Positions 36,045 to 44,661 of a stretch of 64,000 nt of DNA are shown piece after piece. The DNA lies in NCBI RefSeq assembly GCF_025567285.1, contig NZ_JAOQJT010000010.1, positions 42,810-106,809 of the forward strand, read 5' to 3'. The DNA is from Coprococcus aceti (GTDB lineage: Bacteria; Bacillota; Clostridia; Lachnospirales; Lachnospiraceae). Positions within the stretch are counted from its first letter, which is position 1. Every line of letters starts with the position of its first letter. The notes under the pieces were generated by a model. That model was given only the letters and a program-made list of their open reading frames with translations. It was not told the origin of the DNA and ran no database searches. Position numbers and translations under genes: made by a program.

Positions 36045-36569
36045 CTACTTATCCATCAGTTTTCTTTCGAATACAAGTACATCTTCACAAGCAGTAGAAT
36101 TTTCCACTAATCCCAACACCTTTAATGCATTTTTGCCTAGCTCATTTGAATAAACAGTATGTAACTTCCACCCCTCTCTAGCACGCTTGTTTATCAATTC
36201 AGTCATTCTCTTTGCATCAACACACCCATGATCTTCATTTAATATTGTTTCAACTGCATATTCATATAAGCCTATTAATGAACGTGCATACTCTTGTTTC
36301 TCCATTTCATCTTCTTGCATTCGCTTTCTTTCAATGATTATTTCTTCAGCTGTCCTATGCGACTTTTCAATATCTGTTGCAACTTCATCAATATATTCTT
36401 TTGCATTATGGGAAAATTTAGAAACATTTATGGGGTCTCTAAAGAATAGCAAATCATCCTCATTTCCATTTCTTAATCCTTGTAATCTAGTAAAACAATT
36501 GTTGCAAATACTCATTCCTGCAATTATTCTATCTTCTTTTTTTGCATTGCATATCTCACATACCCTCAT
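36045..36569 (-). CDS. Zinc-finger protein with DUF4177-like C-terminus
   Basis: A 174-aa protein. The N-terminus has paired CEIC and CNNC motifs (about 4-25), likely a zinc site. The middle is a charged helix (AEEIIIERKRMQEDEMEKQ). The C-terminal 70 residues (YEYAVETIL...EGWKLHTVY...VLVFERKL) resemble DUF4177, a small beta-alpha domain. Function is unknown. AT-rich codon usage and the location between accessory modules suggest acquired DNA. The start has GAAGGAAG upstream. Confidence 0.65.
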   Translation of the reverse strand: MRVCEICNAKKEDRIIAGMSICNNCFTRLQGLRNGNEDDLLFFRDPINVSKFSHNAKEYIDEVATDIEKSHRTAEEIIIERKRMQEDEMEKQEYARSLIGLYEYAVETILNEDHGCVDAKRMTELINKRAREGWKLHTVYSNELGKNALKVLGLVENSTACEDVLVFERKLMDK

Positions 36570-36716
36570 TATTTTCTTCCTTCTTTACTACGAATTTTTC
36601 ACTTTCTGTTTTTTCTATCAATTTGTACTATAACCTTGTATTTTTTCTGTAATAAGTTTTGTAAGCACAGCACAAACCCAAGAACTTAATTCTAATACTT
36701 AGACATTTTTCATCAC

Positions 36717-37154
36717 CTATAACAACGATAACAATTTTTCTTGTTCTTCTTCAAATCTATCATCAGATAACAAACCTGCTTCTTTCATTAATTTCAATTT
36801 TACTACTTTCGTTTTAAATTCTTCTAATGATATCGATTCTATTTTATTTATTTGCATGTTATCTTGTTTCTGAATTGATTTTAGCAAAGTGCCATTTTCA
36901 ATAACATCAGTCGATTGATGAACAACCGTTTTCTTTTCAAGTTCATCCACAATACTATACTTTTTTTCTGGCAGATATGTCTGCAAAAAATTGTAAATAT
37001 CTTGTGGAAGTTCAATATCAACATATTGCCTTTTTGTTTCAGAATAAAAATTGAGTATAACACTTCTATCATCTATAAGTCCTCTGCTATATGCTGAATT
37101 GGCTTGTAAATCTAATGGATTACAGGAATATGTGGATGCTATGAATGAATTTAA
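36717..37154 (-). pseudogene. 5'-truncated SHOCT-domain gene
   Basis: The frame is open from a TAA at 37155-37157 to the stop at 36717, and the whole 145-codon stretch reads like protein. It has a PH-like beta-strand segment (SVILNFYSETKRQYVDIELP), a linker, and a C-terminal SHOCT module (LKLMKEAGLLSDDRFEEEQEKLL). The first 56 codons contain no ATG, GTG or TTG, and the first possible start (TTG at 36986) lacks a ribosome site and would cut the PH-like part. It is therefore most likely the remnant of a longer gene that lost its 5' end. Expression of an 89-aa SHOCT fragment cannot be excluded. Confidence 0.55.
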
Positions 37155-37228
37155 TTAAGTTTATGTAGCTTCATTATGGTTTTGAACTAATCTGACATCA
37201 ATTTTAACTTTCTTTTGATTGATAAAAT

Positions 37229-37279
37229 AATTCATCGCTTTTTTCGTCGCTTTTTATGCGTCGAAAAAGGCGTCGAATT
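37229..37279. repeat. Imperfect 22-bp inverted repeat after the KAP gene
   Basis: Arms 37229-37250 and 37258-37279 match in 18 of 22 positions (AATTCATCGC... with ...GCGTCGAATT) around a T-rich 7-base loop. It may act as a terminator for the KAP gene transcript. The surrounding gap 37155-37490 holds no convincing gene. Confidence 0.4.
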
Positions 37280-37308
37280 ATTCTAATTATACATCTAACT
37301 CGGCTTTT

Positions 37309-37338
37309 AACCTGGCATATAATTCAATATGCCAAGTT
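37309..37338. terminator. Hairpin downstream of the KAP NTPase gene
   Basis: AACCTGGCATAT pairs with ATATGCCAAGTT (one G-U pair) around a 6-base loop. It lacks a clear T-run on either strand, so termination is uncertain. Confidence 0.4.
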
Positions 37339-37490
37339 AAATAACAAATTCATTCCGCTCCTTTAGATAAATTGCCAGAATAATATTTTCAAGATTTATT
37401 ATCAAATCTGCCAACTCTATTTCTTTATAGCCCACATATAAATTAATTGTTGAAATTTCATTCTGATATATGGAGATACTGATTTTTAGA

Positions 37491-38819
37491 CTACCATAAT
37501 ATTTTTGCAAATTCAATAAACTTCTTACATTCATCAATATCTACTGTTTGATTAACAGGGTCCATATATAACGTTTTTTTATGTGCCAAAAGCTGATCTA
37601 ATATATGCCATGCCTCTCCATTGAAATCATTCGAAACCATTATTTCTTCACTATTCATTCCTATTGTTCTTGTATTTGTCATAGCAATGTTCTTTTTCTC
37701 TTTTAAATATTCAATTATGTCTTTAGAAAGATAGTTATCTAGCCCGCCATAGGTCGCATGGTCTATTTCAGGTAGCCAATACAAATCATCAGACCTATCA
37801 ATATATTTTCCTTCTTTATCAGGTAAAGATATTTTATATTTTATCATTCCCCACATTAATTCAAACCATAAAACTGATTCTGACATTTTCCCTTTAAATG
37901 CAAGTGTGTGAATTATATCCAATTTTTCAATTAGCTTATTCAAATTTCGAATGTCAATTTGGCACAAAGTAGCTAATGTTTGTAACTCCTCTGCCGCCGC
38001 ATCCTTTTCCTCAAATTTTTCAAAATAATAATTATATTTTTCTACATATTTAGATTGAAGCGCTCCCACGCCCAATTTCAAATTGAAACTAATAAATTTT
38101 CTCAGATATCTACCTGTATCAACTGCATTACCAAAGATTTTTTTCACGGAATTCTCAAGTTGTTTACTGTCAACAGCCATAATAACAATTGTATTGGGGA
38201 TACCCTCAAATAAATGATGAAGTCTCTCAAGAACTTTAATTGCATATTCAGGCATACATCTGTCTAGTTCATCAACAACTATTACAACAGTTTTTATTTC
38301 CGACATCCGTTTAAGTTTTTCCCTAGTTTCATCTAAAGTTTTCTTAAACGCAAACATTTTATCAAATTTAAATTTTTGATTATCAATGCCCGTCTTTTCA
38401 CTTTGAAATGTTTCTACAATATTAACACCTATTTTATTTTTTACATACTCTCCGGCTACTTCTGCCAATATTTCTTTCGCTGTTTCCCAACCTGCTTTTG
38501 CCACTTTGTTAATTCTATGTTCTAGTGAATTTTCAGAGTCTTCTAGCATTGCTGATATTATCGCAACAGAAGGTTCTTCATAATAATCATATTGCCAACA
38601 ATTATAATGAAAAACATAAAATTTATCATCGTAGGTATCCTCATTAACAACAGGAGATAATCTTCTCTCAAGTTCTTCTAATACATAAGTTTTTCCATAT
38701 CCCCAAGTTCCATCAATCGAAAATATTTTTCCTTGTTTTAAATCTGACATAGTGTTGACAAGCTGATATAACATATCAATAAATTGTTCTCTATTCAAAA
38801 CATCAACTGTTTCCTGCAT
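37491..38819 (-). CDS. KAP-family P-loop NTPase
   Basis: A 442-aa STAND/KAP-like ATPase. Walker A is IDGTWGYGKTYVLEEL (about 37-52). Walker B is VVIVVDELDRCMPEYAIKVLERLHHL (about 180), followed by the sensor-like IVIMAVDSKQL. There are no obvious inserted TM helices, unlike eukaryotic KAP proteins. Bacterial KAP NTPases occur in phage-defence and signalling contexts. The gene begins 86 bases after the P-loop/acidic cassette on the same strand and may be part of its transcript. DNA is markedly AT-rich. Ribosome site AAAGGGG precedes the ATG. Confidence 0.82.
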   Translation of the reverse strand: MQETVDVLNREQFIDMLYQLVNTMSDLKQGKIFSIDGTWGYGKTYVLEELERRLSPVVNEDTYDDKFYVFHYNCWQYDYYEEPSVAIISAMLEDSENSLEHRINKVAKAGWETAKEILAEVAGEYVKNKIGVNIVETFQSEKTGIDNQKFKFDKMFAFKKTLDETREKLKRMSEIKTVVIVVDELDRCMPEYAIKVLERLHHLFEGIPNTIVIMAVDSKQLENSVKKIFGNAVDTGRYLRKFISFNLKLGVGALQSKYVEKYNYYFEKFEEKDAAAEELQTLATLCQIDIRNLNKLIEKLDIIHTLAFKGKMSESVLWFELMWGMIKYKISLPDKEGKYIDRSDDLYWLPEIDHATYGGLDNYLSKDIIEYLKEKKNIAMTNTRTIGMNSEEIMVSNDFNGEAWHILDQLLAHKKTLYMDPVNQTVDIDECKKFIEFAKILW

Positions 38820-38905
38820 TCACATTCCCCTTTGCTCTTCAGATGAAAATTTGTCTTATTAATGTATCATTTATTATGCATTATGAAAAATATAGTCTTA
38901 TTAAA

Positions 38906-39589
38906 CTATTCTTTCAAAGTAATATCTCTCATTAGCCTTTGTACTTTCTCTGACCGTATCAGCATCCTCATCTTCTCATCCCCACTTTCAATCTCAGGCT
39001 TACCACACCTCAAGCTATCTGGATGTTCCGACACACAACAATCCTTATACCAACATTCACCCATAAGAGTCCCTTTAACAGACCACTTCTCATTTTGCGT
39101 AAATTCGCCCACCAATGACTTCATCACTCGTTCTGTAGAATATCTCTTAAAACCTGCTATATACTGCAAAGTCTTTTCGTCATCAATCTTTGATATATTG
39201 ATTCTATGATTTTCAACTGCCGTCAAGACTTCTTCGCGAATTTTGATTTTATCTGTCTTTCCAGTGCCTGTCCACTCCACAAGCTTATCAAAGGCAAGAA
39301 TCAAGTATTCAAAGCAAATCATATCCAGAATTATAATCTTGCCCTCAGCTTTATCTGCTATTGATTTCAGTATGCGATACTTATTACGAATATCCTGATT
39401 ATCAACAACATAATCAAATGCAACATAATATGAATCGTCATCTTTAATGTCAATGTCTAACACTGCATCCAATAATCCCTGATTACTTCCTTTACTTTCA
39501 ACCACAAGTTCATTATCAAAGAAAAGTTGATTTACTAATTTCCAGAAATGAAATCCTGCGCCGGTGTCTTCCGTCCATAAATATCTCAT
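38906..39589 (-). CDS. Uncharacterised acidic protein, possible Toprim-like fold
   Basis: A 227-aa protein starting one base after the stop of the small P-loop gene. The N-terminus YLWTEDTGAGFHFWKLVN, the DYVVDN motif (Asp59, Asp63) after strand YYVAF, and IIILDMICFEYLILAF give an E...DxxxD pattern with beta-alpha alternation. This recalls Toprim domains, though DxD spacing is not exact. A C-terminal cysteine group (CWYKDCC, later C) could bind metal. I recognise this sequence type as recurrent in Lachnospiraceae genomes beside a tiny ATPase, without known function. The Toprim idea is a hypothesis. Confidence 0.6.
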   Translation of the reverse strand: MRYLWTEDTGAGFHFWKLVNQLFFDNELVVESKGSNQGLLDAVLDIDIKDDDSYYVAFDYVVDNQDIRNKYRILKSIADKAEGKIIILDMICFEYLILAFDKLVEWTGTGKTDKIKIREEVLTAVENHRINISKIDDEKTLQYIAGFKRYSTERVMKSLVGEFTQNEKWSVKGTLMGECWYKDCCVSEHPDSLRCGKPEIESGDEKMRMLIRSEKVQRLMRDITLKE

Positions 39590-39590
39590 A

Positions 39591-39992
39591 TCACACTTCC
39601 TCTTCCAGTGTTATTCTATTGTTATCAAAATTCAACACCTTAAAGCTCTTATCAGATACATTAAGTCCGTCACAATTTCTTAGAAAAAGCATATACTGAT
39701 TTGAAAACTCAAAATTAATGAATCTCCTAACGTCATCATTTATCAAGTAATCTGCATTATCTATCACGATAAAACAATCCCGGCACTGCTTTATTACTTC
39801 TAAGAAACCATCTGATTTGTAGTTAAATAATTTGATTGCCTTATATTCGTCTGTCAGTCTTATATCTTCCAACATTTCGTAAAGAACTGTTTTACCTGTA
39901 CCGCTGTCTCCACCAACAAGTGTTATTCTATCGTCAAATTCCAAATCATATGAAAAAGGATCTGCTTTAAATATAATACTCTTATAAATCAT
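39591..39992 (-). CDS. Small P-loop ATPase
   Basis: A 133-aa minimal ATPase. Walker A is GGDSGTGKT (residues 27-35) and Walker B CFIVIDNADYL (about 73). No lid, sensor 2 or signature motif is visible, so it may need a partner to complete its fold. Start 39992 has AAGGAGG 7 bases upstream and overlaps the stop of the DUF4869-like gene by 11 bases. Downstream, the acidic gene begins 1 base after its stop. Such tight packing suggests a stoichiometric complex of the two products. Confidence 0.72.
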   Translation of the reverse strand: MIYKSIIFKADPFSYDLEFDDRITLVGGDSGTGKTVLYEMLEDIRLTDEYKAIKLFNYKSDGFLEVIKQCRDCFIVIDNADYLINDDVRRFINFEFSNQYMLFLRNCDGLNVSDKSFKVLNFDNNRITLEEEV

Positions 39993-40434
39993 CTGCCGCC
40001 CTCCTTTCATACTCCTTGCTCCACCAGGCATTATAACCTCTTCCGCCAGTAACTATATCTGAATCATTGAATCTGATTTTTGCATCATTTGGAATGTCAA
40101 AAAGCGTTGGTCTAGACATATAAATCTTTATATTATCCATAGTAAAAATGATTCTGAGCACATTCGGGCCGCATTCTTCAACATTTACCACATTATCAGG
40201 ATGCTTTACAATATTAAGTAAAGTTTTACAGCCTGATGACAAATTACGAATTGTGCCCAAGCCATATTTTGTCTCAATGTGCTTATCTGGCGTCAGTTTT
40301 GCCTCATCCACCTGTCGTATTAAATCAATTTCTTTTTGTGACATTTCTTCATTACCTGTATTTAAGTTAAAATACAGGTCATTCTGAAGTATCCAATCCT
40401 TTGAGTTCTTTTTTTCTGTATAGATATTTATCAT
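39982..40434 (-). CDS. DUF4869-like protein
   Basis: A 150-aa protein. The opening MINIYTEKKNSKDWILQNDLYFN, the central ETKYGLGTIRNLSSGCKTLL and the later ECGPNVLRIIF recall DUF4869, a Clostridial family of unknown function (from memory, not a search). It overlaps the 73-aa gene by 4 bases upstream and the P-loop ATPase gene by 11 bases downstream. It is part of a four-gene cassette. Confidence 0.6.
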   Translation of the reverse strand: MINIYTEKKNSKDWILQNDLYFNLNTGNEEMSQKEIDLIRQVDEAKLTPDKHIETKYGLGTIRNLSSGCKTLLNIVKHPDNVVNVEECGPNVLRIIFTMDNIKIYMSRPTLFDIPNDAKIRFNDSDIVTGGRGYNAWWSKEYERRAADDL

Positions 40435-40652
40435 TGATATTTCTCCTTCAATTTACTATCAATTTTGTACCAATGTCTTTTTACCTGATTCCGAATATCA
40501 CTCTCAAGTACCTTACTTTGACTAAATATCTCATCCGCTTTATATGCATATGTTAAGAAATTTCCATGATCTTTAGAATACTTACTTGCCCCTAAATGTG
40601 TATACGAATGATAAACTGCTTTCTTTCCAGCATTAAACGATTTTTCATCCAT
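40431..40652 (-). CDS. 73-aa hypothetical protein, first gene of the P-loop cassette
   Basis: A small basic protein (MDEKSFNAGKKAVYHSYTHL, ending KIDSKLKEKYQ) without recognised domains. Its stop overlaps the next start by 4 bases (ATGA). Its own ribosome site (AAAGAGAAT) is weak. Coupling to three conserved-looking neighbours supports that it is real. Confidence 0.55.
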   Translation of the reverse strand: MDEKSFNAGKKAVYHSYTHLGASKYSKDHGNFLTYAYKADEIFSQSKVLESDIRNQVKRHWYKIDSKLKEKYQ

Positions 40653-40785
40653 ATTCTCTTTGATTCTTTTAATTTTTCTATATGCTCTACAATAAAACTT
40701 TCCTTAAAGAGTACCCTAACATAAGAGCTAATGCTTCTGCAAGGATAAATAAAAATTATTGATTATCCCTCTACGTCGCAAAATA

Positions 40786-41694
40786 CTATTTAGCATCGGT
40801 TGCAATCGGAAAGTTCATTTCAACAATAAACTCTTTTTTTTCTATTTTTGCTTCAATCTCTCCATCCATCCGACTAACCAACTCCTTTGCAATAGATAGT
40901 CCCAATCCAGTAGATGTTTTACTTCTGGCAACATCTGCTTTATAAAATCGCTCAAATACCTGATCTATATTAATCTGTTCTGGATGTGTAACCTGATTGC
41001 TGATTCTAAGCACCGCCTGATTTTGATCACGTTCCAACACAATGCTAATCTTCTTTTCTCCATGATCCAGCCCATTTTTTATCACATTCTGGATAACACG
41101 GCGGAGTCCCTGCCTGTTTCCATGTATATACAACTGTTCTTCCGTAATCTGAATATCCGGCTGAATTTCCATTCTTACCCATTCATCATAGTATGAAAAA
41201 ACTGTTTCTTTCAAAATCCGGTTCATACAGCACAATGTCAATTCCAAACTGTAAGATTCGTTTTTTAACTTTGTAAACATAAAAAGTTCTTCCAACATTT
41301 CATTCAGACTATGAATTCTTTCGTGGATAATGCTTAAATAACGTTTCTGATCCTCTATATTTTCACATTCTTCCATTAGCTGGAAATATCCGTCCAAAGA
41401 TGTCAGTGGTGTGCGGATATCATGAGAAAGATTTGTATAAGTGTCCGCAATCAGAGCTTCTTTCTCCTGATAATGCTGCTTCTCTTTTCTTCGCAGTTCC
41501 AGAAGCTCATTCAACTTGTCAGAAAGCTTTCCTATTCCACCCACATCAAATTCATGGTTAATCAACATGTTACTGTCATGTTTCATCATAAACGCCAATT
41601 GGCGGCAGATGTCTTTCACCTGCCGCTGGTATTTCCACATAATAATAAATTGTAAGATAATAATTCCTGCTAATATCCCAATTACGATATACAT
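40786..41694 (-). CDS. Membrane sensor histidine kinase (immunity-type)
   Basis: A 302-aa kinase with a single N-terminal TM helix (about 2-18). HisKA has NLSHDIRTPLTSLDGYF (His about 90), and the HATPase has NVIKNGLDHGEK and TSTGLGLSIAKEL. The lack of an extracellular sensor loop is typical of intramembrane-sensing kinases that work with ABC transporters (BceS/LanK-like). It is the last gene of a four-gene set: regulator, ATPase, permease, kinase. Probably controls that ABC transporter in response to a peptide antibiotic. Confidence 0.88.
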   Translation of the reverse strand: MYIVIGILAGIIILQFIIMWKYQRQVKDICRQLAFMMKHDSNMLINHEFDVGGIGKLSDKLNELLELRRKEKQHYQEKEALIADTYTNLSHDIRTPLTSLDGYFQLMEECENIEDQKRYLSIIHERIHSLNEMLEELFMFTKLKNESYSLELTLCCMNRILKETVFSYYDEWVRMEIQPDIQITEEQLYIHGNRQGLRRVIQNVIKNGLDHGEKKISIVLERDQNQAVLRISNQVTHPEQINIDQVFERFYKADVARSKTSTGLGLSIAKELVSRMDGEIEAKIEKKEFIVEMNFPIATDAK

Positions 41695-41697
41695 CCG

Positions 41698-42543
41698 TTA
41701 AATATCCCTCTTTTGAAAAACAACGCTGCTTACTGATATCATCATAACGATGAACACTATTGCCACACCAAATGCCGCCAAACACTCATTTCCACTCGGA
41801 TTCATAGGAAGCAGTGATAATTTTCCTGTTATCGTATACTTATAAATCTGGAAATTCTGAATTCCTATTTTTTGAATAGCACTATTGATCACCCCATACA
41901 CAATGGTCATTACATTCATGCTAAGACAGACAGCAATGACCATGCTGATTACATTATTTTTCAAAATAATTGCAATCGCCATACAAATCAGCACAAGTGC
42001 ATAATGAAGAGCCAGTTCAGTCACAAAATAAGATAAAATTGCCTTTGTATTTCCCCATTCCAATTCCCCGAAAACAATACCATTCGCCGCTGCCTGAAAT
42101 AAGAATGCACCTGCCATTGTCAGTACCGTAAAGACAGCCAAGGCAATTGCTCTGGAAAAAATCAGAGTTCCTCTATTTCTAACCTGACCTCCTATATTCT
42201 TAATATATCCGCTACTGATATCCGCTGTTGAAAACAGAACAGTAAAAATCACCAAAAGCAGTGCATACAATTTTCCTTGGGAATTGGCAAAAAAGATATC
42301 ATATACCGTCACCTTTTCTCCCGGCTCCGTAGGCAGCGTTACCATCATTCCCACATTAATATTATCCACAGTAGGTTCAGTAACCTGCTCCTGTTTCATG
42401 GCATCCTTTTCAGTCAAAAGCTCATAATCTGTCTTGCTTAAAGATGTTGTAATCAATAATATTGCTGCCAGTACGATCCAGATTACATACATACTTTTGG
42501 TTTTAAGCATCCGGTATAAATCCATTTTTATTATATTAAGCAT
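41698..42543 (-). CDS. ABC-2 type permease, lantibiotic-immunity-like
   Basis: About 281 aa with 6 TM helices and an extracellular loop between TM1 and TM2 (about 45-85). The fold resembles permeases of LanEG-type or bacitracin-type ABC systems. The ATG at 42543 is preferred over an upstream GTG that sits inside the GGGAGGT ribosome site. It overlaps the ATPase stop by 8 bases. It should form the membrane part of the exporter with the adjacent ATPase. Confidence 0.85.
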   Translation of the reverse strand: MLNIIKMDLYRMLKTKSMYVIWIVLAAILLITTSLSKTDYELLTEKDAMKQEQVTEPTVDNINVGMMVTLPTEPGEKVTVYDIFFANSQGKLYALLLVIFTVLFSTADISSGYIKNIGGQVRNRGTLIFSRAIALAVFTVLTMAGAFLFQAAANGIVFGELEWGNTKAILSYFVTELALHYALVLICMAIAIILKNNVISMVIAVCLSMNVMTIVYGVINSAIQKIGIQNFQIYKYTITGKLSLLPMNPSGNECLAAFGVAIVFIVMMISVSSVVFQKRDI

Positions 42544-43444
42544 GATCCGCACCTCCCGTCAGATTCAGAAAATAAGTTTCCAGTTCTTCACTGGTTATGG
42601 AAATCCCTTTTACCGGAATTCCTGCCTTTGCAAGTTCCATATTCAACGCTGCACTTTCATTCAATCGTTCAAAAATATGAATATGCTCTTTATCTGTTAC
42701 CTGATAGTTGGTAAATCCCATAGAATCCAGCACCGGAATTGCCTGTTTCGGATGATCCAATGTCAACTCTATCCGTTCACTGCATCTTCTTATTAATTCT
42801 TCTCTTGTAATTTCCTGTAATAAACTTCCATTATGAATAATTCCATAATCAGTAGCAATCTTCGATAATTCCTCAAGAATATGACTGGAAATGCATATTG
42901 TCATATTCTTCTCTTTCTGAAGTCTCTGAATCGTATCCCGGATCTCTGCTATACCCTGTGGATCCAATCCATTGATTGGCTCATCAAGAACTAATAAATC
43001 TGGTTCTCCAACCAAAGCAAGACCAATTCCCAAACGCTGTTTCATTCCAAGTGAAAAATGTTTTGTTTTTTTCTTTCCCACATTCTCCAGACCGATAATT
43101 CTCAATATTTCTTCAATATAACTTTTTTTCTTTATTCCAAACAGCTTGCATTTGATATTCAGATTTTCATATGCAGTCATATTTCCATAAAGTCCCGGTG
43201 CCTCAATCAGACATCCTATCCGTGATCGAACTTTTTGCAAATCTTTTCCCTTGTATCCGAACATCTCGATTTCTCCACAAGTTGGCTTGGAAAGTCCACT
43301 GATCATCTTCAGACAAGTTGTCTTCCCAGCTCCATTCCGACCGATAAAACCATAAATAGCACCTTTTTTAATATGCATATTGACACTGTCCACAGCTTTA
43401 TGGTGTCCATATTGCTTAGTCAAATTTCTTGTTTCCAATAACAT
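42536..43444 (-). CDS. ABC transporter ATPase, immunity-type
   Basis: About 302 aa. Walker A is GFIGRNGAGKTTCLKMI; the signature is HFSLGMKQRLGIGLAL; Walker B is LLVLDEPINGLDPQG; the H-loop is ISSHILEEL. A C-terminal extension of about 90 residues is typical of the BcrA/LanF family. The start is uncertain: the ATG at 43444 starts the family-like LLETRNLTKQYG, while two upstream ATGs (43462, 43489) are also in frame and the GGAG there touches the 43462 codon. Confidence 0.87.
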   Translation of the reverse strand: MLLETRNLTKQYGHHKAVDSVNMHIKKGAIYGFIGRNGAGKTTCLKMISGLSKPTCGEIEMFGYKGKDLQKVRSRIGCLIEAPGLYGNMTAYENLNIKCKLFGIKKKSYIEEILRIIGLENVGKKKTKHFSLGMKQRLGIGLALVGEPDLLVLDEPINGLDPQGIAEIRDTIQRLQKEKNMTICISSHILEELSKIATDYGIIHNGSLLQEITREELIRRCSERIELTLDHPKQAIPVLDSMGFTNYQVTDKEHIHIFERLNESAALNMELAKAGIPVKGISITSEELETYFLNLTGGADHA

Positions 43445-43540
43445 TTCGCTCAAGTTTTTCATCTCCTTTTTCTTATCTGCATTTATCATAAAGGAATAAT
43501 CCTAATCAAACGCAAATAAATAGTAAAAAAAGAGTAAAGA

Positions 43541-44224
43541 TTATAGATGAAGACGATAACCGATTCCCCAGACTGTTTCAATATATTCCTCAGATGTAAC
43601 TGTTTTTATCTTTTTACGAATATTGCTTATATGTACATCCAGAGTTTTTGTTTCACCCATATATGGTTCGTCCCACGCATATTCAAAAATGTCCTCTTTA
43701 CTGAAAACCTGCTTCGGATTTCTGAGCAGTAATTCTAAAATCGCAAACTCCTGTCTTGTTATCTTAGGAAGTATTTTTCCACCAATGCTGACCTGAAAAG
43801 TAGCTTTGTTCAATACCATCTCTCTGAACGAAAGGTTAGATTCTTTTATTTCCTTTTCTTCTGTATGACGAAGCTGTACCTGAATTCTTGCCAGTACCTC
43901 TCTGATTTCAAAAGGTTTCGTTATATAATCATCTGCCCCACTAGTTAAAACCTTTACCTTTTCATCCAAGCTATCTTTCGCAGTCAAAACAATAACCGGA
44001 AGATTTCCCTTTTTCCGTATTTCCTCCAGAACTGCTTCTCCTGTAATTCCCGGCAACATCAAATCCAGCAACACCAGTGCATAGCTATGCTCCTGCATAT
44101 TCAAAAGCAGCTTTGCCTCAGTTCCGGAAAACGCCTGCTCACAGAAATAGCCTGCTTTGGATAATGCTTCCTGAAGCAGATTATTGATATTTGTATCATC
44201 TTCTACAATCAGTATTTTCTGCAT
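43541..44224 (-). CDS. OmpR-family response regulator
   Basis: A 227-aa regulator. The receiver (MQKILIVEDDTNINNLL, phospho-Asp in LVLLDLMLPG, Lys in VLTAKDS) is followed by a winged-helix DNA-binding domain (LDVHISNIRKKI, ending VWGIGYRLHL). It pairs with the kinase three genes downstream and should control the ABC genes between them. AGAGGAGAG precedes the ATG; the frame extends 12 codons further upstream without a site. Confidence 0.92.
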   Translation of the reverse strand: MQKILIVEDDTNINNLLQEALSKAGYFCEQAFSGTEAKLLLNMQEHSYALVLLDLMLPGITGEAVLEEIRKKGNLPVIVLTAKDSLDEKVKVLTSGADDYITKPFEIREVLARIQVQLRHTEEKEIKESNLSFREMVLNKATFQVSIGGKILPKITRQEFAILELLLRNPKQVFSKEDIFEYAWDEPYMGETKTLDVHISNIRKKIKTVTSEEYIETVWGIGYRLHL

Positions 44225-44271
44225 GATAGTTCTCTCCTCTATTTTACACTGTGAAAACATTATTTTCTTGC

Positions 44272-44300
44272 ATTATACGCTTTTCCCTTTTTTCCCGCAA
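44272..44300 (-). promoter_or_regulatory. Promoter of the two-component/ABC operon
   Basis: Minus-strand TTGCGG (44295-44300), 17-base spacer, TATAAT (44272-44277). It lies 48 bases upstream of the regulator's ATG. Confidence 0.62.
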
Positions 44301-44502
44301 TTACTCCCCACAGATTTCCAGAATTCTCCAGTACATAACATACTTTTTGTTCCAGCTGAACTTATAATTTTCAGTATTCCTGTGCTTCCAAGATGCATAT
44401 ATCACTTTTTCCTTACCATTATGCCTTTATTTCTCCATCAGTGCTTTCGCAACCCTTATCCCGCCCACAAATAGAGCCAAACTAGAGCCATTTGATAAAA
44501 CA

Positions 44503-44540
44503 AATGCCGGAAGCCCGCATAAATACAGGCTTTCGGCATT
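44503..44540 (-). terminator. Terminator adjacent to attL, probably the original guaA terminator
   Basis: AATGCCGAAAGCC pairs with GGCTTCCGGCATT (one G-U) around a 12-base loop, followed on the minus strand by TTTGTTTT. It lies 9 bases past the attL copy of the guaA stop region. Joining guaA to this flank would place the terminator 9 bases after the att core. Confidence 0.75.
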
Positions 44541-44548
44541 TTAGTCCG

Positions 44549-44560
44549 TTATTCAAACTC
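44549..44560. repeat. attL core (TTATTCAAACTC)
   Basis: Twelve bases identical to the guaA 3' end at 54799-54810, in the same orientation; the next base differs (G against A). Confidence 0.82.
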
Positions 44561-44661
44561 GACAATTACTAATCAATTTTGTTTAGAGATTATTCGTTGT
44601 CGTGTTTGTAGTTCTTTTAATTATTTGATTTATCCATATTATCCTGCCTATATGAGCTAAT

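Noticed and set aside
36140..36165. Third att-like site (CATTTGAATAAAC)
   Set aside because: It lies inside a coding gene in reverse orientation and matches only 9-10 bases of the guaA core.
37337..37537. 66-codon minus-strand frame overlapping the end of the KAP gene
   Set aside because: No ribosome site, overlaps the KAP 3' end by 47 bases, and the composition is that of AT-rich noncoding DNA. A frameshifted KAP tail is possible but not supported.
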